DNA of 64,000 nt from Nymphaea colorata (taxonomy: Eukaryota; Streptophyta; Magnoliopsida; Nymphaeales; Nymphaeaceae), in contig NC_045141.1 in assembly GCF_008831285.2 (NCBI RefSeq), positions 1 to 64,000 of the forward strand, written 5' to 3'. Positions within the stretch are counted from its first letter, which is position 1. Each line of letters begins with the position of its first letter. The translations under genes were made by a program, and so were the position numbers. The notes under the pieces are model-generated. The model had not been told where the DNA came from and made no database searches. It worked only from the letters and a program-made list of their open reading frames with translations. Below are positions 22,375-32,848 of the stretch, in pieces.

Positions 22375-22695
22375 GGTTGACTTGGACATTCTTCTTCTTC
22401 CTTCCTTCCTCTCTCTCCCTCTCTCTCTTTCTCCCTCTCTTTCTCTCACTATGTGTGTGTGTGTAGCCTCCTCCTCCTTCTGCTTATTGTTATTATGATT
22501 ACTATTACTAATCAACTCTCAAAATTTTCTTATATAATGCCTTTTGATCAGTCTGTGATCTACAACTATCAGTTGTCTTGGGAAGCAGATATTGTGTCAC
22601 TGTGTGCATTTATAGTTTTTCTTTATTGATTTGTGCACATGCCTGTGTATCTATTTGGTTTTGTTATCATCAGTTCAAATTTCCCAATACTCACT

Positions 22696-22722
<27 letters not shown>
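22375..22722. repeat. CT-rich tract and (CA)n microsatellite
   Basis: A CT-rich stretch with CTCTCT and GTGTGT runs at about 22390-22465, and (CA)n at about 22694-22722, lie in the intron-like space of the Dicer-like relic. Confidence 0.85.
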
Positions 22723-22726
<4 letters not shown>

Positions 22727-24391
22727 GTACGTTTTTTATGAATTATAATATTTTGCCTTATATTACTTTTGGCACACCAAATATTGTGCTTCTACACCTT
22801 ATTGATTTTATTTTAGTAAACCAACTAATCCCGATTAGTCATGACTAGTGTTTTTTAGCCCCTTGACTGACTGTGTCTGACTCACGAATTTTGACATCTT
22901 AGGTTTTAATAACTTCAACAAAATGTGGTCATACTATGTTACACTGATTCTGGTTGTGAGTGCATCTTCAAGGAAAAAAAATACATCAAGACTTTCATTA
23001 TCTTCTTAACACAGCTTTTTGTATTTATGTTTCTTTGCTGTCTTACAGGCCTTGATATTCAATCATGTTGTCTCATCTGCTTTGACTTTCCATCAACAGT
23101 GGCCAGCTATATACAATCCAGAGGTCGTGCTCGCATAGTAGAGAGGTAAAGCTCCATTTGTTTTCTTCCTGCGGGATCCAAGTGTTCTTACATGGAACTC
23201 AGGGCATGTCTGAATGTTGGAATAAATGGTCTGAGACAAACCTTCTGTCTTGAGCATCCCCTCCACATTTTGACATGGAAACACCCTTCACCATCTCCTC
23301 TGATTTTTCTTTTATGGCTCATCTGACACTGCACCCTCTTCCAGAATTTCTGTCACACTCTTAAGGGTGCAAAGAAAAGCGATAACAAAAGGTCATGGGA
23401 TATGCTGTTTGAGACCTTTCTTACTGCTATTAAAACATACCCTTAATTTTCTCTTTTCTGTTGTATTAAGTCTCTTTTTCTTTTGGCTTACATTATAAAT
23501 TTTGTCATCTGATCTAGGAACAATATCCATGAGCTAAATCTGGTCAATGATTTCATTTCTGGTGAAAAACATATGAACAATGAAATTTTGAGCAGGACAT
23601 CTGATGAGACTTTTGATGCCGCAGAAGATTCAATTTATAAAGTCGAAAAGACTGGTGCTTCCATTAGTATTGCATGCAGTGTGTCTTTATTGCATCACTA
23701 TTGTTCAAGACTCCCACATGATGAGTATGGGTTTGCTTTTTTCTTTTGTAAATTCCTCCATGTTTTCTTATCTAGGTATGTGCAAGCTTATCTGTCTGAA
23801 TGATCCTTATTTAGCTTGTCAGGCTCTCTTTTTCCTGGTATGCGCAGATACTTTAATCCTGCCCCAGAGTTCATTTATTTTGATGATTTGGATGGTGTCA
23901 CTTGTCATGTGGTTCTCCCTTCCAATGCCCCCATTCATTGTGTTGAGGGGCCATCATGTGCTTCAAAAGAGGATGCAAAAAGAGCCGCTTCTCTTCTAGC
24001 ATGCAAGAAGCTGTATGAGTTAGGTTCCCTGATGGACCATCTTTTGCCAACGCAAAAGGATGAGATTGAAATATTTTCAGAAAATCCACATGATAAGCTT
24101 GTGAATTCTAGGGGTACAGGTTCTTTTTATGTCCATTAAGCTCTTTCTCTTGTTACTTTAGTTGGTTCTTTTGAATGACCATGATGCTACATGTAGATGA
24201 CTTTTCCAGAGCAGGGCTTCATGAAACAGTAGTACCTGCTGCACTTCAAATGGACTGGAGGGGATCTGCTTCTCATCTCACATTTCATTTTTATCATATG
24301 TACTTTATTCCTAAGCGAAGGGATCGGTGCTACAGAAGATTTGGTCTCTTTTTGGTACTTCCTCTTCCCAAAGAAGCTGAAGATATGCAAG

Positions 24392-25176
24392 TAGGGTCCC
24401 CATACATCCAAATGCACTAATTCAAAGGGTGCTTTTGCAACGAAATTTTTATTTCCAAGTGGTAAAACCTTAATTTTGGCTTTAATGCAATCATCACAAG
24501 AGATCATTTCTTTGCATTTATCCTCCAAAAAAGGGATACAAGACATTTTTCCTACACTTGAATGCCCAAGTCTTTGATGCCAAATTTCAATGTCACTTTT
24601 CTTGACTACAATGCAAGTAGGGTTGAAAAGATCCAAATAATCCACATAGTAGAGATCATTTTTCCTAGAACCTTCCCCAATCGTCCTCTTGAAAAGATGG
24701 TCCTGTATCAAAAATTTATTTTGTGAGAAGACGATGTCACATCCATGATTGGTTATTTGAGAAACCGACAAGAGATTTAAGTTAAGTTTGGGAATAAATC
24801 TAACTTTTGGTATTTTGAAAACTTTAGAATTAAAATTTTGATCAATATTTCCAACACATTTGATTTCAAGAGGAGTTCCATCGGCGGTTTTAACAAAAGG
24901 GCACGATTCCTCTTTAGTGCATTCGGTAAGTAATGAACTTGAACTACAAAGAGTCATATGAAATGAAGCTCCGGAATCAAGTATAGAGTACTTACTTGAT
25001 GATGTAGATGCTACCATTGCACCGGAAGTTGGAGAAGCCCCTCCTCCTTTGACAAGTGGTTGAAGAGCATCAATAAGCTTTGGTTGAAGAGCACTTACAA
25101 GCTTGTCTAGGTCAAATCTATTGTTTTCTTCATACATTGTTCCATCCATACTTGTCTTTCTATCAAATTTCTTCAA
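24392..25176 (-). pseudogene. Copia-C protease and truncated integrase
   Basis: One open frame carries the protease with LDSGASFHMT (catalytic D-S-G at about 24970-24978), LNLNLLSVSQI, the pre-integrase motif WHQRLGHSS, the zinc Cys pair CDDCIKAK, and FELVHLDVWGPYL with the first catalytic Asp of integrase. The frame then reads into antisense Dicer-like sequence down to 24187, so the last roughly 65 codons of that frame are an artefact of the junction. Confidence 0.88.
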
Positions 25177-25179
25177 TTC

Positions 25180-26055
25180 AGGACATCTAGGTTTAGTATG
25201 TCCTTCTTCTTGACAATGAAAACATATGATCTTCTTGTTGCCTTTATCCTCCTAATTTCGATTAAAGTGAGGAGGCCTATAAGTTTTCATATGAGCGCCG
25301 GGTCTTGAGGTAGGAACAACACTTTCACTCTTTTCTTTAGAAAAGTTGAGTCTATTTTCTTTCATTTGAAGCTCCGCTATAACTTCATTCATAGATGACA
25401 CTTTATGTCTATGGAGCAAGGAAGTTTTGACTCTATCATATTTCGGTCTAAGACCAATAATGAATTTATAAAATTTTTCCCTTTGGATTTGTTTTTCCCT
25501 TACTTCAATGTCTCTTGGATCATACCATTCGGGTTCAAATAGGGCAAGTTCATCCCATAATTGTTCCATTTCTCCAACATACTCCTTAAGAGACTTATCT
25601 CCTTGTTGGAGACTTGCAATCTTCATTTGAAGATTGCACATGTAGGCCACATCTTTCATAGTGTGGGTTTTCTTGAGGAATTCCTAAGCTTCATGAGCAC
25701 AATTATGCTTTGCTATTTGGCCCATAGTAGTAGTATCGACACTAGCAATAATCCATGTGATAATCTTGTGATGTCCTATCTTCCACTCTTCCCATTTTCT
25801 TTCATATTCATTCATAACGTTATTTTTTTTGACTCCATCTAGTTCTTGGGCTTTTCCATCTATGGTTTTGGCTAGGACTAATTGTGGTTCACTTTTAGAA
25901 TCATCAACAAGTCCTCATAATCTTTAAATTCTAATGAAATGTTCTATAGTTTTTGCCCAAGAAACATAATTTGATAAAGTAACTTTAGGGAGAGGAGTAG
26001 AAGAAGTTCTGTCATCCATAATGTGTACCTTGTAAGATGAAGTTGATGTAGCCAT
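25180..26055 (-). pseudogene. Copia-C gag, broken by stops
   Basis: The frame starts at the ATG at 26055. It contains PLPKVTLSNYVSWAKTIEHF (about 25960-26020) and is then broken by in-frame stops near 25920-25935. Further on, 25252-25659 holds a clean gag stretch (LQQGDKSLKEYVGEMEQLW and YKFIIGLRPKYDRVKTSLL). After a stop at 25252-25254 comes an intact CCHC knuckle, CFHCQEEGHTKPRC, at about 25190-25235. The gag packages retroelement RNA; this copy is not translatable as one chain. Confidence 0.85.
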
Positions 26056-26279
26056 AATAGTAGTGTCAAAATGGCTCTCAACATTGGTGAAAAATCCACT
26101 AAATCAGCCACCACAAAACAGCAAGAAGGTAGCTCAAAAAATATGAAGAGCTTGCTGCCACGAGGGAAGATATTACTTAGAAAATGGTCACAACTTTGAC
26201 AGCCACGGAAGCTTTGATAAGACGTGCTCAATCCCATCACGTAGATCACTTTAACAGCACCTAATTGAGTTAAATCGCA

Positions 26280-26295
26280 GCTAGCTCTGATACCA
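26280..26295 (-). other. Copia-C primer-binding site
   Basis: TGGTATCAGAGCTAGC on the minus strand is complementary to the 3' end of initiator tRNA-Met and directly abuts the LTR. Confidence 0.9.
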
Positions 26296-26773
26296 TGTAA
26301 ATCAGGCCCAAACTTGTCAAGACAAAATGCTTCAAGAGAAACACTCTTGAAGCTTCCAATAACTTCAATAAGTAACACACACAAAGAACCTCAAACTTGA
26401 GGAGAAGAAGAATGTATTAATCTTGACAAAGTATGCAAAAAGAGGCTAAAAAGTCACACATAAACAAGGGTCCCAAGTGCCCTATTTATACAAGAAATAA
26501 AGAAGAGAGGAGAAAGAGGAAGTGGCTGTTAGAGCTCCCAACGGCTAGAAATCTAGCCGTTGGGAACTCCCAACAGCTATTTCCTTTGTTAAATAAAAAA
26601 GGAAAAAAGTTCATAAAAAGGCACGAAAAATAAAAGAAAAATAAATACAAGAAGTCCTATGTATACATACATGTTTTGATATATACAAATCATACATCAA
26701 ATTGTTAGGAGTTTAAGATATATGATGGTAGATATCAAAACATGTATGTATACTTACATTGTAAATTCTAACA
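26296..26773 (-). repeat. Copia-C 5' LTR (478 bp)
   Basis: On the minus strand it begins TGTTAGAATTTAC and ends TGATTTACA, immediately before the primer-binding site. Near its start it carries a perfect 22-bp inverted repeat (26661-26682 and 26732-26753) with a 49-bp spacer. Confidence 0.85.
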
Positions 26774-28083
26774 ACAACGACGTTGTGTTGAAGGAAGGTT
26801 CACCCATTGCATTCCAATGGGTAGACAACCCACGGTCTTCTCTAGCAATGTCGTAAAATGCGATAAGGTGAGGCGTTAATTGAAGCGTAAGCTTTATGGA
26901 CAAATTTTTGAATTATATAATATTTATAAAAATAACAACGAAACTGAAAAAAATGACTACAATACTAAGCATATCAATAAAGAACAATACACAACATATT
27001 ACAAACTTAATGCAAAACAACTATTGAAAAAACACATAAAAATATAAAATGATTGTATACCACAATGCATCAATTATCATTACCATGTCTTTAACATGAT
27101 AACCATAGTAAATAGAAGACAAGCAGCTCTTCCAAAATGAGAACTTGTTTAATCAAGAAATAAAGAAAAAGAAAACAAAAGTGAAAATGAAAAAAAGCTT
27201 CCACAAAAAAATATATAATAAAAAAAGTAATTGTAGTAATATAAAATTTTCTTGTTTCTTTATTTATTTATATAAAACAAAACAATATAATAACTCAATT
27301 GACTCGATAAATGATTAAACATAGATGTCTATCATGAAGCAGAAAAAAAACACTATGAACTAAGACACGTAAAAAATTTGAAAGAAACTATAATAAGGTA
27401 AACACGCATTAAATGTGTAGAACTTCCTGAAGAGCTTGTCACCTATATTACTATCATATGCATTTCCGGATAGGGAAGTGTAATAATAGTAGTCATTTAA
27501 AAATTGCTTAATATGACTCCAACTTGTTAGATTGAGTTGTTCTAGCCTGTTAAGAGCTTCACATTTAAAAAGTAGATTTTGTTCTCTCTGAAATCTAATT
27601 TCTTCTTGAAGTGACTGTTCATCTACTTCAAGAGGCTGATGTCTAGGTTCATAGCATGCAACCTTAATAAATTCTTGGCCGAATGCAGGCCTAATAAATT
27701 CCTGGCCTTCACTATTTTCATAATGAAGAGCTCTTTTAGGAAGACTGGTAGAGGCTTTATCCTCTATAAATCTTCCTATTTCTCATTCTAATCCCACAAG
27801 TTCTTCTGAATTGTAGGACTTGGGTTTAATTAATTTAATACCTTGTGATGCTGCATCTATAATTTATTAGGTGGAGCTCTTGAAGTAGAAAGATTACTGA
27901 TAGAAAATTTTTTTACCGCCTTCATGATTTCAGGAGGTAATAATTTTATCTCTTCGAAAGAAGAAGATAAGTAAACATTATTGATTGAAGCAACACTAAA
28001 CCAATTCGCAATAAATTCAGGTGGTATACCTTGAAAACAAATAATTGTAGGATAAATCCCTGAAAATTTGTTAAGGAATTTTC
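26774..28083 (-). other. AT-rich sequence with a decayed minus-strand coding remnant
   Basis: About 26774-27400 is AT-rich without features. Between about 27400 and 28083 the minus strand shows broken frames that look coding in composition and appear to continue the frame at 28084-28302, with several stops. I do not recognise the protein. Confidence 0.35.
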
Positions 28084-28302
28084 TTACGGATCTTCCACAG
28101 GGAGTTTGTATAATTCAAAAAGATTTTGTCCATACAAATATGCTAATTCAGGACTTTTCGGAATCTTTTCCATTAAAAGTCCTGTGGGGTTTTGAATTAT
28201 CGCAGTTTGGGGTTTCAAAACTAGGTCAGCCGCTGTAAAACCAGAGGACTGTCTTTTATCTTTCCCAGTTTCCTGAGTCAGATGCAACTTGTCTTCAGCC
28301 AC
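28084..28302 (-). pseudogene. Unrecognised minus-strand ORF remnant
   Basis: A 72-codon frame starts at an ATG and contains SPELAYLYGQNLFELYKLP. A stop follows, and the frame appears to continue beyond it with coding-like composition. The family is not recognised. A retroelement or endogenous pararetrovirus-type protein is possible, but that is only a guess from its setting among transposons and its Lys/Pro-rich character. It is broken in any case. Confidence 0.35.
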
Positions 28303-28954
28303 TGAAATATCAGGGGTCTGGATTTCCTCTTTCCCAGTTTTCTAGGTTAGATGCAACTTTTGGTCCTCAATGATTTGATCCATTGGAGAACTAAGTTTGG
28401 CTACCCTGGTAACCACACCTGTTTTTACCAGTGAGGTTAGTTCTTTCTCCAGATTATGGAGGTGATCTGTTACAATATCCTGGCTCTTTGAAACATGACA
28501 ATCACGTCACTATCTGCACAAGTTCAAATAAATATGCTAACTTACATTGCAATATTTTAGAAATTATGAATGCGTGTACAATATGCTTTCACAAGTCATC
28601 ACGCAATTTATTTGGAAACTCGAACTCATGAACCATGACATTCTTATTCGTAATATTTAAGGATAAAATGAATATGGGTAATTCCAACCAAAAAACATTA
28701 CGAGATAAAGCAAACATCCGTTATAAATAAATAATAAAACATGACCAAAATAAAACTTTCATACCTTTCGATGACCTTCTCCAGAAACTTGAAACAAAAT
28801 TTTGCCACTAGGCCCAACCAAAACAGATGTTGGCCAGGAACGTATTCTAATTCTCTCCATAAATATATATCATCATCATTTACTACCTAAAAAAGTAGTG
28901 TTGATGTGATTAAGCACAAAAAGGAATAAGTCCACTATTGTCAATAGAATGCCA

Positions 28955-29026
28955 TAGTCATTTTTTGGTAGAAGTAGAAATTAGACTATATAGTCATTTT
29001 TTGGTAGAAGTAGAAATTAGACTATA
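28955..29026. repeat. Two tandem copies of a 36-bp unit
   Basis: The unit begins TAGTCATTTTTTGGTAGAAG. Copies at 28955-28990 and 28991-29026 are identical and lie in the intron of the SOQ1-like relic. Confidence 0.92.
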
Positions 29027-29244
29027 GGAACAAAACCATCTAGGTAATTTCAAGTAGTTGCCTTCATTAGTGGTGAAATATGTTGCACTTGCATAGAAGG
29101 AATATGTCTACTACAAAATGTAATCAACTAGCTTATGAAATCATCACTTAAGTAGCATTGTATTATAATAAAGGAAATTGTCCACTAGAGCATGCTTTCC
29201 AAATAAAATGATAGATTGGAACTCCTTTTGCAAAGTAATGAGTC

Positions 29245-29525
29245 TAGGAAGGTGTTTGAATAACACCCAAAAATTAGGTTTTGGACCAAAACTAGGTTTT
29301 TGAATTGTTTGCACGCTATCAAACTTGGTTTAAGCCTTTAAGGAAACTTGGTTTTTTACAAAACCTGGCTTTGTAAAAGAGAATAAAAAACCCTAACTCC
29401 CTCAAGCTATTCATAAAAGACCATGTTTAGGTGTGTATATCAATTCTCAAACAAATAAACCATGTTTTCAATACTCAATTAAAAAGCTTGGCTTTTATAA
29501 GGGTGTCATCCAAATGCTCTCTATG
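29245..29525. mobile_element. MITE in the SOQ1-like intron (about 275 bp)
   Basis: The left end (GGTGTTTGAATAACACCC at 29251-29268) and the right end (GGGTGTCATCCAAATGCTC, about 29501-29519) are imperfect inverted repeats of a GTTTGGATGACACCC type. The interior has AAACCTGG/CCAAGTTT-like motifs and no coding capacity. The exact ends and target duplication are uncertain; CTA on both sides is a candidate. Confidence 0.65.
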
Positions 29526-29917
29526 TGTTTGGGCTTGGGAAATGTAGCATATGAAGGAACCCTTGATGTGACCATCAAATATTGACATTGGTTTCTATCC
29601 TACTATTCTTTGTACCCATTTACAATTCTTATTTGTAGAAAATTCATCAGAAAGTAGTGCCCACTTAGCAACACATGCTGATGTCACAACATGTGAATGA
29701 ATACGAAAATAAGAATTGATCTTCAAAGTTACTGGATGCATCATCTCATAACAGAGCACTGCATTTGGATGGCTTCAAGGTCCTTCTCATTATCAAATTT
29801 TGCACAATGAACTACAATAACAACAAACTGCAAAACAAAATTATAAATTTCACAAAGTGTCGTAGTACTGTATGAAAGTGAACATCTAAAATATTAATGA
29901 AAAAATTATGCTTATAA

Positions 29918-30287
29918 TGAAAAACGATTTTTTTTTTCGAAACAAACGTGATAAATTAAGTGGCCATTGAGTTAAAAATAAAAAACACTTTAAACAAAAA
30001 CGTTAAAATGAAACAAACACGTTTTTCACTACTTTTCCCTTTTTTCATTTTTCACCTTTTTAATGCAAACATTTTCCTTCATTTCTATTTTTTATTTGTT
30101 CAAATCTACTATCGTTGATGTTTGTGTTATTAGTTTTTCACTTATATTACTTTCCCCCATTTAGTTTTCAAAATTTCAAAAAATTTTAGAGTATTTTTTT
30201 CATTTTTACCCAGTTTTTCAAGCTCGAGGTATTATACCAAAAAAAAACCATACCGTTTAAAACTCCGAGACATGATTTGTGACTGAT
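29918..30287 (+). repeat. Dispersed repeat, copy 2
   Basis: This is homologous along its length to 7735-8113 and in the same orientation, ending in CCGTTTAAAACTCCGAGACA. Divergence is visible throughout, so both are old copies. Confidence 0.75.
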
Positions 30288-30689
30288 GTTTGAAACCAAG
30301 TAACTAATAAAAGAGAAGATAAACAAAAATATATATGGTATTTCATCTATTTAAGACAAAAATCATAACACTATTCTTTCTTGTACGAGACAAGTCCATA
30401 AGAAACATGACATACCATCACTTTGCAAAAAAAATGGGATTGATGGTACCAAACAACAAACTCAAACACTTTAGGCGATGCGTACTACATTGTTTGAATA
30501 GAACCATCAATTGTCATGCATCTCAAGTATAAAAAATAGTAGAAACAAACTATGGATCTAAACAAAGAAAATTCTAGTGCCTGACGTGCACAGTTAGTCA
30601 CATATGATCTTGCAAAGATTGGTATATTACTTTTAACGTGCAGATCACAATTGAGATTAAATCACACATCCACGTGTGAAAGCTCAGCT

Positions 30690-31850
30690 CCAACTAAATA
30701 GTATATATATGATGTATATGTTATATAGTATTATTATAACGCATATGTTACAACGTATACGTATAACATATGTGTTATATGCTATAACATATAGCGTACA
30801 ATAATACACTATAAGTACGTTCTATTATATCTTGGGCGTTGTACATATGCATATATTATGTTATACTCTATACATAACATATAATATTACATATAATAGA
30901 TGTCATAACATATAATACGTGTACATATCATACACTATATACATAATATTTATATAGTATATGTAATATAATTGCTATTACTATAAGTGTACATGTAAAT
31001 TTGTATATGTAGAGTTACAATATATAACATATTTATATGTTATATACATAATATATGGCACATATATTATATATATATATAGTGTATATATACATATGTA
31101 CATTATATATATAACATGTGTGCGCATATATTATGCGTGTAGTGTACATATAATACGTATATTATACACATATGATATATGCACACATATATTATATATG
31201 TACAATAATATATGTATGAACATATTATATGTGCAGTATGTATGCGTACAATGTTACTATGTATATATTATGTGTATATAGATACATGCATGCTATATAT
31301 AATATATGAGAACTTCTATACACATAACATGTTCACTCCACGTATCATATAACATATACATACACTAATATATAATTCAATATATATGCGTTATTATATA
31401 TATATGTTACATATTATGCATTATATATGTAACACACAACGTACTATATATATCATGTAAAAACATATTACACGTTATAGCTAATATGTATATATACACA
31501 TACGTTAATATATACACATTATCATAGTATGTACTATATTTGTAAATGTATATAATGATATAAACACGTTATATTCTATTACATTAATAGATATATTATA
31601 TGTACACGTGTGTATGCCTACAAGTGTATATATAATATATTGTATATATAATATAATAAATATATATTATGACATGTGTGATGTATAAAGTGCTTATATA
31701 ATATATATCTTATCTGTTGACATAATACTACAGTATGCAACTATATAATATGCATATATATGTATAATAGATGTGTGTAACGTAACATATACATGTAATA
31801 CATGTTATATAACATATTATATATATAACAACATATGTCTCCCTCTCTCT
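30690..31850. repeat. AT-rich TA/ACATAT low-complexity block (about 1.15 kb)
   Basis: Irregular TATA, ACATAT and GTATAT units dominate with very little GC. The short open frames are composition artefacts. It ends in a CT run (about 31840-31857) just before the SKP1-like fragment. Confidence 0.85.
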
Positions 31851-32112
31851 CTCTCTCATTACGACTACCAAAAGTAGCACAAAAAAATAGAAATCCCAGT
31901 ATTCTCTCTAGTTTACATATATTCAAGGGGGCAGAAGGGCGGTAAAGGGCCATACTGTTGCTTTTTTAATGGGCGTATTGGGGGCCGTAAGTTAATGAGC
32001 TAACATGGAAGATATTAAACCTTTTGATGGCCTCAGCTAATAAGGGCGAGAAGGAGAGGAGGATTGATTGATCTTGGCTTATGGCCGGTGCTTCGAGAGG
32101 GTTCGGGAGGAG

Positions 32113-32396
32113 ATGGCGAAGGAGGAAGGGAAGACGGTAACAGTCAAGAGCTCCGACGGCGAGGTGTTGGAGGTGGAGGAGGCGGTGGCGAAGGAATCTC
32201 AACGATCAGACAAATGATCGAGGATGGTTGTGCTGATTCCGGCATCCCCTTGCCCAACGTTGCCAACAATATCCTGGCGAAGGTAATCGAGTACTGCAAA
32301 AAGCACGTCGACGACAAGATCCAAGAAGAAGAGCTCAAGGCGTGGGATGCCGAGTTTGTTGAGGTGGACCAAGCGATGCTCTTCAATCTCATTCTG
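32113..32396 (+). pseudogene. SKP1-like first exon, frameshifted
   Basis: SKP1 links F-box proteins to cullin in SCF ubiquitin ligases. The ATG at 32113 opens a frame encoding [20 protein letters not shown], the BTB/POZ-like start. A one-base deletion at about 32202 shifts into [20 protein letters not shown] and continues [10 protein letters not shown], then [20 protein letters not shown]. The exon ends at a GT (32397), the conserved intron position of plant SKP1 genes. The second exon, which binds F-box proteins, is absent; the next coding sequence belongs to another gene. A GC-rich leader precedes the ATG. Confidence 0.88.
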
Positions 32397-32599
32397 GTAT
32401 TCTCCTCGGCCATCTCGCTCTTCTTTATTCGGTCCTCTACTTTGGGTTTAGGGTTAGGGGTTGTGATTCTTGCGATCTAACCATTCCGACAAGATTTTGC
32501 TGTCTGCATGACCCAATGGTTGCGTAAATCGTAGTCATAAAATGACATCACTGTCGCTTCTGGAATTTCATGTTAGAACTGATCAGACACTGCATGCAG

Positions 32600-32848
32600 G
32601 TCTTAAATGAGGATCTATGGCTTGTGGAAGGTCAGCAAGAGCGGATGATCAATGGGGCAAATGTTTGGAACTGGCCTGTGGCATATGATAAGCTTGGAGC
32701 AAGGTACAGAATATGGAGAGATGCACTTGAAAGAGGCAACAAGAAGCTTCCATTCGAGAGGTCAATTCCCACTTATTTGGAAGGGATGGTGAGATTCATT
32801 CTTCACGAAGCTCTAGATAATATGGATTTTCCTGCCTTTGAAGTTTGA
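32600..32848 (+). pseudogene. Chlorophyllide a oxygenase-like terminal exon fragment
   Basis: A CAG acceptor at 32597-32599 precedes an open frame to the TGA at 32846-32848. It contains VLNEDLWLVEGQQERMINGA, then VWNWPVAYDKLGARYRIWRD and ALERGNKKLPF. This resembles the C-terminal end of chlorophyllide a oxygenase and related Rieske-type oxygenases, which hydroxylate chlorophyll precursors in the chloroplast. The Rieske cluster and the mononuclear iron site lie upstream in such proteins and are not present. The last roughly 30 residues do not match what I remember of the family. The assignment is tentative. Confidence 0.55.

Larger units (their letters stand above)
20352..24391 (+). pseudogene. 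Dicer-like (DCL) gene relic, best match DCL4 type
   Basis: Dicer-like proteins cut double-stranded RNA into small RNAs. Five exon pieces with GT/AG borders lie in order: 20352-20454 (EREPFFSNKLLVLIAILSSY, helicase linker); 23049-23145 ([15 protein letters not shown], helicase C-terminal motif); 23518-23724 (MNNEILSRTSDETFD, then SLLHHYCSRLPHDE); 23848-24113 (dimerisation domain DUF283, with LPSNAPIHCVEGPSC and LACKKLYELGSLMDHLLP); and about 24200-24391 (LHETVVPAALQ, FHFYHMYFIPK, YRRFGLFLVLPLPKEAEDM, lead into PAZ). The helicase segment between the first two is missing, as are PAZ, RNase III and dsRNA-binding exons. An in-frame TGA lies at 24172-24174, and the gene ends in Copia-C. The DCL4 assignment rests on the SLLHHYCS..PHDE wording and is uncertain. 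Confidence 0.85.
24392..26773 (-). mobile_element. Copia-C: Ty1/copia element, 3'-truncated, fused to the Dicer-like relic
   Basis: Read on the minus strand: 5' LTR (26773-26296), primer-binding site (26295-26280), gag (from the ATG at 26055), zinc knuckle, protease, pre-integrase and the beginning of integrase. The element stops inside the integrase, right after the first catalytic Asp (LVHLDVWGPYL), at about 24392, where Dicer-like exon sequence of the opposite strand begins. The rest of integrase, reverse transcriptase, RNase H and the 3' LTR are absent. It is related to Copia-A. Confidence 0.88.
28765..29827 (-). pseudogene. SOQ1-like thioredoxin-domain exons, frameshifted
   Basis: SOQ1 is a plastid thylakoid protein (HAD phosphatase, thioredoxin and NHL domains) that limits a form of light quenching. 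Two exons on the minus strand match its thioredoxin domain. Exon 1 (29827-29733) encodes VVHCAKFDNEKDLEAI, then, after a one-base deletion, NAVLCYEMMHP. Exon 2 (28886-28765) encodes VVNDDDIYLWREL, then, after another one-base deletion, SWPTSVLVGPSGKILFQVSG and EGHRK. The 846-bp intron has GT/AG borders and holds a MITE (29245-29525) and a tandem repeat (28955-29026). The catalytic Cys exon and the NHL part are not nearby. The family assignment is from remembered motif wording. Confidence 0.75.

Noticed and set aside
22294-22515. Minus-strand frame with Glu/Arg repeats
   Set aside because: Arises from a CT-rich microsatellite region in the Dicer-like relic.
24187-24391. C-terminal part of the Copia-C frame as integrase
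   Set aside because: This part is antisense Dicer-like exon sequence; the frame runs through the junction by chance.
31096-31281. Tyr/Ile/Cys-rich short frame
   Set aside because: Produced by the TA/ACATAT repeat; composition artefact.
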